A stretch of 25,989 nt of DNA from a virus, in IMG/VR virus record IMGVR_UViG_3300048872_000029, positions 1 through 25,989 of that record; one strand, 5' to 3'. A program made the translations under genes and the position numbers. A model generated the notes under the pieces. The model ran no database searches. It had not been told where the DNA came from and saw only the letters and a list, made by a program, of their open reading frames with translations. This document shows, one piece after another, positions 20,752-25,989 of this stretch. Positions within the stretch are counted from its first letter, which is position 1; each line of letters starts with the position of its first letter.

Positions 20752-21144
20752 ATGGCAAATCCCAAGGCAATCACGAAGGGCGTCCAGCAGGTGGAGGGGG
20801 GCCTTTACGACCTCTACTTCGAGTTCCCGGTCGGCGCGACGGGCGCCGTCGGCACCCTGGTGCGCAACCGAGAGATCTCGGCAATCACGCGGCTGGGCGC
20901 AGGCAACTACCGCGTCTCTCTCCGAGAGGCGTGGAACGCCATCATGGATTGGGGCATCAACGTCCTGGACGCGACTCCCGCCGGCACCGACGGACAGAAC
21001 GTCGTGGCCAGCGTGAGGACGCCTGGCGGCGCGACGCCGGTCTTTGAGTTCTTCACCCGGCAGGTCAGCGGTGCCGCCGCCGATCCGCGCAACGGTGCGG
21101 TGATCGTCGGTCGTATCCGTCTCCAGAACGGGCAGAGGGTGTAG
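20752..21144 (+). CDS. putative head decoration or minor structural protein, 130 aa
   Basis: ATG 20752 follows AAAGGAACAGGACC. Beta-rich with few charges (YDLYFEFPVGATGAVGTLVR, GAGNYRVSLREAWNAIMDW) and a long C-terminal strand pair (VFEFFTRQVSGAAADPRNGA). The layout resembles small beta-sandwich proteins encoded after the capsid gene in many phages, often decoration or adaptor proteins. No exact family name is given. Confidence 0.65.
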   Translation: MANPKAITKGVQQVEGGLYDLYFEFPVGATGAVGTLVRNREISAITRLGAGNYRVSLREAWNAIMDWGINVLDATPAGTDGQNVVASVRTPGGATPVFEFFTRQVSGAAADPRNGAVIVGRIRLQNGQRV

Positions 21145-21147
21145 CCC

Positions 21148-21408
21148 ATGGCCTTCCCGGGGAGAAAGCCGCTGTCCGTGATGGTCGCGTCCATGGCCCC
21201 CAAGGGGGGCAAGGCCGACAACGAACCGGGCAGCGACGACGAAGCCGACGAGGCGACGCCGGACCACGAGCCCGACGAGGCCGAGCTGGCCGCCTGCCAG
21301 GACGTCATCGACGCCATGGCGAAGCGCAGCCCCGAGGCGCTGTCCGAGGCCCTTCATCACTGGATGGAGCTGGCCGGCTACGGGCAGCACGAAGGCGGCG
21401 AGGAGTAG
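21148..21408 (+). CDS. small acidic protein, 86 aa
   Basis: ATG 21148, three bases after the previous stop, with GAGGGTG upstream. A basic N-terminus (GRKPLSVMVASMAPKGGK) is followed by an acidic middle (SDDEADEATPDHEPDEAE) and a helical end (LSEALHHWMELAGYG). Probably a minor head or assembly protein; no family recognised. Confidence 0.6.
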   Translation: MAFPGRKPLSVMVASMAPKGGKADNEPGSDDEADEATPDHEPDEAELAACQDVIDAMAKRSPEALSEALHHWMELAGYGQHEGGEE

Positions 21409-21420
21409 GCGTCAAGGTTC

Positions 21421-21475
21421 CCGGGCGGTGCGTTCTCCCGATGGCGTCTCCCGTCGGCTAGGGCGCACCGCCCGG
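21421..21475 (+). terminator. 12-bp perfect inverted repeat between head and tail genes
   Basis: CCGGGCGGTGCG (21421-21432) and CGCACCGCCCGG (21464-21475) form a perfect GC-rich stem around a 31-base loop that itself contains a CCGA/TCGG stem. It fills most of the 89-base gap before the adaptor gene. There is no T-run, so termination would need a factor; an RNA processing or stability element is equally possible. Confidence 0.5.
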
Positions 21476-21497
21476 TAGTTATCGAGGAGACGATCCG

Positions 21498-22166
21498 ATG
21501 GCCCAGACCCTCGCGCAGCTCAGAGCCGAAGCGCAGCAGCGCGCGAACCAGGAGAGCAAGACGCTCATCCTGACGCCGGAATGGAATAGGTACATCAATG
21601 AGGCAGTCGGCGAGCTGTACGACCGGATCCTGTCGTCCTATCCGCACTACTATCTGTCCAGCCTGGCGTTCACGCTTGCCGGCTCGAACCAGCAGAGCAT
21701 CGCGGCTCTGACGCCGCTGTTCTACAAGCTGGCCGGGCTCGACTTCATGTTCAGCGGCACCCAGCGCCCCCAGACGGTCCACCCGATCAGCTTCCTGGAG
21801 CGGAACAGGTTCGGTAACCTGAACTTCGCCGGCAATTACACGCTCTGGTACAGGCCGCCCCCGCCCGTGCTGGTCGCAGACGGTGACACGCTCGACTTCA
21901 TCCTCGACAACTGGTCGAAGTACATCTCGGTCACGGCGGCGATCCAGGGCGCGACCAAAGAGGAGTCGTCGACCGACGCCCTGGAGCGCGAGCAGACAAA
22001 GGTGATCGCGCAGATCGACGCCGCCGCGCCGAACCGAGACGCCGAGCCGAGCCAGGCCGCTGACCTTTCCACCTCTCCGTATGGCCTCGGGGAATGCGGG
22101 CGACGGTACATGCTGGAGGGCAGCAACCTGATCGTCCTGGGCTCGGATGCCTGGGACTGGGCCTGA
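21498..22166 (+). CDS. head-to-tail adaptor protein, 222 aa
   Basis: ATG 21498 follows CGAGGAGACG. The start MAQTLAQLRAEAQQRANQES and WNRYINEAVGELYDRILSSY are helical, like adaptors that bind below the portal in short-tailed phages. A central beta part (PQTVHPISFLERNRFGNL, YTLWYRPPPPVLVADGD) precedes a C-terminal helix. The place between capsid genes and the giant tail gene supports an adaptor role. Confidence 0.7.
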   Translation: MAQTLAQLRAEAQQRANQESKTLILTPEWNRYINEAVGELYDRILSSYPHYYLSSLAFTLAGSNQQSIAALTPLFYKLAGLDFMFSGTQRPQTVHPISFLERNRFGNLNFAGNYTLWYRPPPPVLVADGDTLDFILDNWSKYISVTAAIQGATKEESSTDALEREQTKVIAQIDAAAPNRDAEPSQAADLSTSPYGLGECGRRYMLEGSNLIVLGSDAWDWA

Positions 22167-22168
22167 CG

Positions 22169-25144
22169 GTGGCGCCAGGGCTGGATAAGCGGGTCGTCCC
22201 GATCCTGCTGCGAGGGCTCGACGAGGGGCAGCCGCGACAGATCGGGATCGCCGGATCGCTCGACGTGTTGCAAAACATGATCGTCCAGAAGGCGATCGAC
22301 GGCGGCTACGAGTTCGCCCCTCGCCCCGGCACGACGAACGTGTCAAAGACTGCTGACGTGGGATCCATCACCACAGGGTTGCGGCTCGGAACGCTCGGGC
22401 CGGCTCTGATCCTATTGACGGGGACCTCCTGCTATCGGAAGGCCGTGGACCAGTGGCACCAGGTCGACGCGACGGCTCCGACGATCGGCGTCGACACCAG
22501 GATGATCAGCAGCGGCGCGATCGTGGCCGAGTCGTCCGACTACGCGTACGTCAACGGCTACACGCTGGGCGTCGTCTCCTATTACGACGGCAAGCTCTGG
22601 AGCGTTCGCGTCGAGGCGGCAGATTCGACCGGTGCCACCGTGTTCAGCACCGTCCTGGCGACGTCGGCCACCAGCGTGATCGGGTCGGTCAAGATCGCAG
22701 TGTCCAGCACCTTCGCGGTCGTGTTCTGGGCGCCGACCGACTCCAACTCAATCGTGGCGTCGAAGTTCGACAGTGCTGCGCCGAGCGCGATGGGCAGCCC
22801 GGTTGTCGTCACGACCGCGGACGCCGGCCTGCTCTACGACGTGCAGACAGTGGGCGCGACCGGGCGAATCGTCGTCACCTATTCCAGCGGCGGCGCTATC
22901 ACCCAGCGCTTGCTGACGGTGTCATCGATGGCGGTCAGCGGCGCGACGACGTACGCCGGCCTGAACACGCTAGTCACATTCGGCCTGCTCACGAACGACT
23001 ACTCCTCGAACACGATCTACCTTGGGACGATCGCCGCCGCGGGGCTCCAGGTCTCGACGTTCGACGGGACGACGCTGGCGCTCGGCGCGACGACGACCTA
23101 CGACGCCACCCAGACGGTGGGGTTCAACCTGTCCGGCTACCGCACGGGCGCCAGCGTGACCGTGTTTTTCACGTCAGCGCCAACCCCGCCGCCCGGGATC
23201 TCCGTCTGCGACTACCTGATCAAGACGTCGACCGGTGGCGCGGCCAGCACCATCCAGCGGTCGATGTCGCTCGCCTCGCGCGTGGCCCTCGTCGGCAGCA
23301 GCCTCTACGCACTCGTCCAGTATCGCGCTGGGACAGGTGCGTCGGTCGCGCAGAGCAGCACCTATTTTCTGATGAATCTGTCGAATGTGCGCTCCGTCGG
23401 GATGGCACTGAAAAACCTTGGCTCCATCCGTTTCTACGCGAGCGGTGGTAACCATCTCCAGAACCTGCGCGCGGGTGCGTCGGCGTCCACGCTGCTGACG
23501 GCTGGCTTCAAGGTCATCGCGGTAGCGACCGACACCGCCTCGTTCGCGCCGTATGTGGCAGGAGCGGCGATCACGTTCACGCTCCAGGACACGAACATCG
23601 GGCGGCCTGTCGAGTTGAACAGCGTGCTGCACATCCCTGGCGCCCAGCCGTACCTGTACGACGGCCTCACGCTGACGGAGCACGGGTTCCCGATCGATCC
23701 CGACCCGGGCGGACTGAGCCCGGCGGCAGGCGGTGGGATGACATCGTCCGTGGTGTACACGTACCTCTACGTCGATGAATGGACTGACGCCGCCGGCAAC
23801 CTGTGGCGCTCGAACAGAAGCCTGCCGCAGTCGGTGACGATGGGAGCAGCCGACACGAAGGTCACACACTCGATCCCGACGCTGCGCCTGACCAGGAAGA
23901 CGAACGTTTCTAAGGGCATTTACCGCACGCTCGCGAACGGAGACGGGTCGGTCTACTACAAGGTCAGCTCAACGACTGCGCCGCTGTTCAACGATCCGAC
24001 GGTCGACCGAATCTCGTTCGTCGACACCGTGTCAGACGCCACCGCCGTGACGGGAGAACCCATCTACTCGCCCAACGACAACGCCGGCAGCGTCCTGCCG
24101 AACATTGCCCTGCCGGGGTGCCGAGTGATGGCCGTCCATCGCGGGCGTCTCCTCGCCGCCGGCATCGAAGGCGACACCAGCGCGATCTGGTTCTCGAAGG
24201 ATGTTGTCCCTGGCTTCGGCGTCGAGTTCTCCGACTTCCTCGTGTCGCGCATCACTGGCGTCGAGCCGATCACCGCCGTGGGCTCGATGGACTCCTACGC
24301 GGTCGCCTGCACGAAGACGCAGAGCTGGGGCAGCATCAACGAGTACCCGGACGACACGGGCGCGGGCGGCGTGCTGGTGTTCCAGCAGCAGAGCGACAGC
24401 ACGGGCTGCGCGATCGTCGGCCTGCTCGGACGCAACGACCTAGGCATGATGACGTATGGTGGCTTCGACAAGGGTATCTGGCGGGCATCTCGCGGCCTGT
24501 CCTGGGACTACATCGGTAACCCGGTCGAAGACACCATGAAGACCGTTACGCCAGTGGCGTTCCTGTCCGTGCCCGGCCAAAACCAGATGCGCGTCGTCGG
24601 CGGGGTGACCGCCTTCGTGTTCGAGGCGATCTACGGGCAGTGGGCGATCTGGAGCTATCCGACAGCCCCAGCCGCCTTCGTCGATGCGGTGCTGTGGAAT
24701 GGCTCGCCGGCTTACCTCTGCTCGGAAGGCACCGTGATCGTGGAGTCGACCATCGCGAGCGGCGTTATATCCGACGCCGGCACGATGCCCCAGCACACGC
24801 TCAAGCTCTCCGGTCTCAGCCTGTTCGGTGTGGCCGGTTTCGGGCGGCTGTACATCACTCAGATCACCGGCAGGCCGAGCGGGTCACTCGGATTCACTCT
24901 GAACCTGGCTCAGGAGTTCGATGGGGTCGCAATCCCGACGAAGACGGAGGTCTACACCGGCAGCGAGACGGAGCTGTTCGTGGAAGTCGACCCCGGGACG
25001 ATGGGCAAATCGTCGCGCTACGACCTGACGATCTCGGACACTGCGAACGGAGCCAACTCCGCGTTCACGGTGGCGGCGATTACCGCCCTGGTCGGGACCA
25101 AGGCGGGGCTCTCGAAGCTCCCCACGGCCCGCCGCGCCACCTGA
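22169..25144 (+). CDS. large tail nozzle / tail stabilisation-like protein, 991 aa
   Basis: GTG 22169, two bases after the adaptor stop, has only a weak binding site; translation may be coupled. The start (LLRGLDEGQPRQIG, DGGYEFAPRPGT) follows the pattern of podovirus nozzle proteins (T7 gp12 and P22 gp10 type), which begin with a conserved G..N...+G.+ RPG segment. A long beta-rich, Thr/Ser/Val-rich middle follows. The C-terminal ~330 residues hold the propeller-like signature MAVHRGRLLAAGIEGDTSAI with repeated small beta blades (YGGFDKGIW, GQWAIWSYP). At 991 residues it is longer than the usual 470-800, so extra domains are inserted. It probably closes the tail and retains packaged DNA. Confidence 0.7.
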   Translation: MAPGLDKRVVPILLRGLDEGQPRQIGIAGSLDVLQNMIVQKAIDGGYEFAPRPGTTNVSKTADVGSITTGLRLGTLGPALILLTGTSCYRKAVDQWHQVDATAPTIGVDTRMISSGAIVAESSDYAYVNGYTLGVVSYYDGKLWSVRVEAADSTGATVFSTVLATSATSVIGSVKIAVSSTFAVVFWAPTDSNSIVASKFDSAAPSAMGSPVVVTTADAGLLYDVQTVGATGRIVVTYSSGGAITQRLLTVSSMAVSGATTYAGLNTLVTFGLLTNDYSSNTIYLGTIAAAGLQVSTFDGTTLALGATTTYDATQTVGFNLSGYRTGASVTVFFTSAPTPPPGISVCDYLIKTSTGGAASTIQRSMSLASRVALVGSSLYALVQYRAGTGASVAQSSTYFLMNLSNVRSVGMALKNLGSIRFYASGGNHLQNLRAGASASTLLTAGFKVIAVATDTASFAPYVAGAAITFTLQDTNIGRPVELNSVLHIPGAQPYLYDGLTLTEHGFPIDPDPGGLSPAAGGGMTSSVVYTYLYVDEWTDAAGNLWRSNRSLPQSVTMGAADTKVTHSIPTLRLTRKTNVSKGIYRTLANGDGSVYYKVSSTTAPLFNDPTVDRISFVDTVSDATAVTGEPIYSPNDNAGSVLPNIALPGCRVMAVHRGRLLAAGIEGDTSAIWFSKDVVPGFGVEFSDFLVSRITGVEPITAVGSMDSYAVACTKTQSWGSINEYPDDTGAGGVLVFQQQSDSTGCAIVGLLGRNDLGMMTYGGFDKGIWRASRGLSWDYIGNPVEDTMKTVTPVAFLSVPGQNQMRVVGGVTAFVFEAIYGQWAIWSYPTAPAAFVDAVLWNGSPAYLCSEGTVIVESTIASGVISDAGTMPQHTLKLSGLSLFGVAGFGRLYITQITGRPSGSLGFTLNLAQEFDGVAIPTKTEVYTGSETELFVEVDPGTMGKSSRYDLTISDTANGANSAFTVAAITALVGTKAGLSKLPTARRAT

Positions 25145-25149
25145 ACAGA

Positions 25150-25176
25150 TTTTCAGCCGTTGCGCGTCATTATATA
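25150..25176 (+). promoter_or_regulatory. weak promoter candidate in an AT-rich gap
   Basis: TTTTCA (25150-25155) and TATATA (25171-25176) are spaced by 15 bases in the only clearly AT-rich gap of the late region, 19 bases before the lipoprotein start. Both boxes match only four of six consensus bases and the spacing is short. A small CTGAA/TTCAG stem overlaps the upstream stop codon. Confidence 0.2.
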
Positions 25177-25194
25177 GGGCGGCACGCTTGGGGC

Positions 25195-25596
25195 ATGCGG
25201 AACGCCATCCTGGTCCTTCTCCTGGCCGCCGGCTGCGCTCACGAGGCGCCGCCGTACACGGGCGTCACCTATGCCCAGGCACGCTGGGGCGCGCACATCA
25301 CGTTCTGCCGTGACTACGTCGCGCGCCCTGGCGCGAAGGACCCGGCGATCGTCGAGCAGTGCCGCGCAAGCGAGATCCAGGCCGCCGCGGAGGACGCAGC
25401 CGAGCGGGATCAGCTCCAGTCCGCGCGCCAGGAACGGGAAGACGCCGCTGCGGCCGACCGGCAGCAAGCCGCCATCAATACCATGTCGGCGGGCCTCCAT
25501 CAGTACGCGACCACCCCGCTGCCCCCGCCGATGTCGCCGACCGTGAATTGCACCAGTACGACCAGCGGCGACACCGTCTGGACGAACTGCCGCTGA
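25195..25596 (+). CDS. small lipoprotein, 133 aa
   Basis: A signal peptide with lipobox is seen at the start: MRNAILVLLLAAGC, Cys14 being the lipidation site. A mostly helical middle (EIQAAAEDAAERDQLQSARQ) and a Pro-rich segment follow. The end, TVNCTSTTSGDTVWTNCR, is a Cys-paired motif common at the C-terminus of small lipoproteins of Gram-negative bacteria and their phages. It would be anchored in the membrane of an infected host, perhaps for lysis or superinfection exclusion. A spanin role is not supported by a partner gene here. ATG 25195 has only a weak site (GGGGC). Confidence 0.65.
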   Translation: MRNAILVLLLAAGCAHEAPPYTGVTYAQARWGAHITFCRDYVARPGAKDPAIVEQCRASEIQAAAEDAAERDQLQSARQEREDAAAADRQQAAINTMSAGLHQYATTPLPPPMSPTVNCTSTTSGDTVWTNCR

Positions 25597-25599
25597 TCT

Positions 25600-25629
25600 G
25601 TGCAGGGTAACGGCGCCACCTTGGCGTGC
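25600..25629 (+). repeat. conserved start-codon hairpin element, copy 3
   Basis: GTGCAGGGTAACGGCGCC continues with ACCTTGGCGTGC. CAGGGT (25603-25608) pairs with ACCTTG (25618-25623); the single stem change relative to the other copies turns a G-C pair into G-U, so the RNA hairpin is kept. An in-frame TAA at 25608-25610 excludes an earlier start, and the GTG at 25626 begins the next gene. Confidence 0.8.
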
Positions 25630-25989
25630 CGTATGGACTGCCAGATCTCGGCGACGTCCCCGTAATCGGAGACATCTGGAAGGGGATCAAGCCGGCCAGC
25701 ACCGCGGGCCTCGATCAGGCAGCGGCCGATGCCAGGGCCCTGCAGCAGCAGTTCATCCAGCAGATGGGCCAGCAGCAGGGGACGCCGGGGCTCTCCTACG
25801 CCGGCTCCGCTCCGGTGCAGATGGCCACGTCGTCAGCCCCCGGGGCGCCGCCCCCGCCCGCCGCCGTGCTGCCGCCGACTGGCGCGCCCGGATCGCCCGG
25901 GAGCGGCACTGCATACCAGCAGCCCGGAACGTCCCTGCCGACAGCACAGCCTCTTCCTGGCACCGGGGGAACGCCCAGGACGCCAGGCG
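25626..25989 (+). CDS. Pro/Gln-rich virion protein (5' part, runs off window)
   Basis: GTG 25626 is the only start after an in-frame TAA inside the hairpin element. The frame is open to the window edge. The N-terminus, MPYGLPDLGDVPVIGDIWKG, is followed by a helix rich in Ala/Gln (ARALQQQFIQQMGQQQ) and then a long Pro/Gly/Ser low-complexity region (APGAPPPPAAVLPP, GAPGSPGSGTAYQQ). Such N-terminal low-complexity regions occur in internal virion or ejection proteins and fibres of short-tailed phages. Function cannot be fixed from this fragment. Confidence 0.7.
   Translation, partial: MPYGLPDLGDVPVIGDIWKGIKPASTAGLDQAAADARALQQQFIQQMGQQQGTPGLSYAGSAPVQMATSSAPGAPPPPAAVLPPTGAPGSPGSGTAYQQPGTSLPTAQPLPGTGGTPRTPG

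Noticed and set aside
19136-20770. 544-codon minus-strand open frame opposite the major capsid gene
   Set aside because: Composition is typical of antisense shadow (Arg, His, Val, Gln), with no domain; the capsid frame explains the region.

Overview
This window is a contiguous piece of a GC-rich double-stranded DNA tailed bacteriophage (Caudoviricetes) or an intact prophage. A tyrosine integrase marks it as temperate. Large terminase, portal, scaffold-like protein, major capsid protein, head-tail adaptor and a very large tail nozzle-like protein occur in order, and no tape-measure, tail-tube, sheath or tail-chaperone genes are seen. This favours a short-tailed (podovirus-like) virion. Every convincing gene is on the + strand, and I saw no rRNA, tRNA, IS element or CRISPR array. 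The host cannot be named. High GC is consistent with an actinobacterial or proteobacterial host, and the small lipoprotein with a Cys-rich tail at 25195 leans Gram-negative.

Layout. 1-688: two small accessory genes and the end of an upstream gene. 786-1955: integrase, flanked by two related small hairpins, with its ribosome binding site inside a predicted stem-loop. 1952-2106: a dense non-coding segment holding a sigma70-like promoter candidate, a long imperfect inverted repeat and a 13-bp palindrome; it is the likely start of the early operon and a possible attachment-site region. 2107-4648: replication and recombination genes (HNH nuclease, DnaA domain IV-like protein, winged-helix-type replication protein, and a coiled-coil protein ending in an SSB-like tail). 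4645-12758: about 27 small, tightly overlapping accessory genes, including an adenine methyltransferase, a von Willebrand A protein, a DUF4326 protein, a GNAT-like acetyltransferase and many small Cys-rich putative zinc proteins. 12780-25144: packaging, head and tail genes. 25195-25989: a lipoprotein and the start of a Pro/Gln-rich gene that runs off the window.

How it works together. Most genes from 2107 to 12758 are joined by ATGA, GTGA or TGATG overlaps, which implies one long translationally coupled transcript. The phage encodes origin-recognition and initiator-type proteins but no polymerase or helicase here, so it probably recruits host replication machinery.

The most unusual signal is a conserved ~30-bp element present three times (14417, 18253, 25600). 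Each copy forms a hairpin (CAGGGT, 9-nt loop, ACCCTG or ACCTTG), sits just after the preceding stop codon and ends exactly at the GTG start codon of the next gene. All three genes lack a recognisable Shine-Dalgarno sequence. It looks like a phage-specific translation-initiation or control element at sub-module borders of the virion gene cluster.
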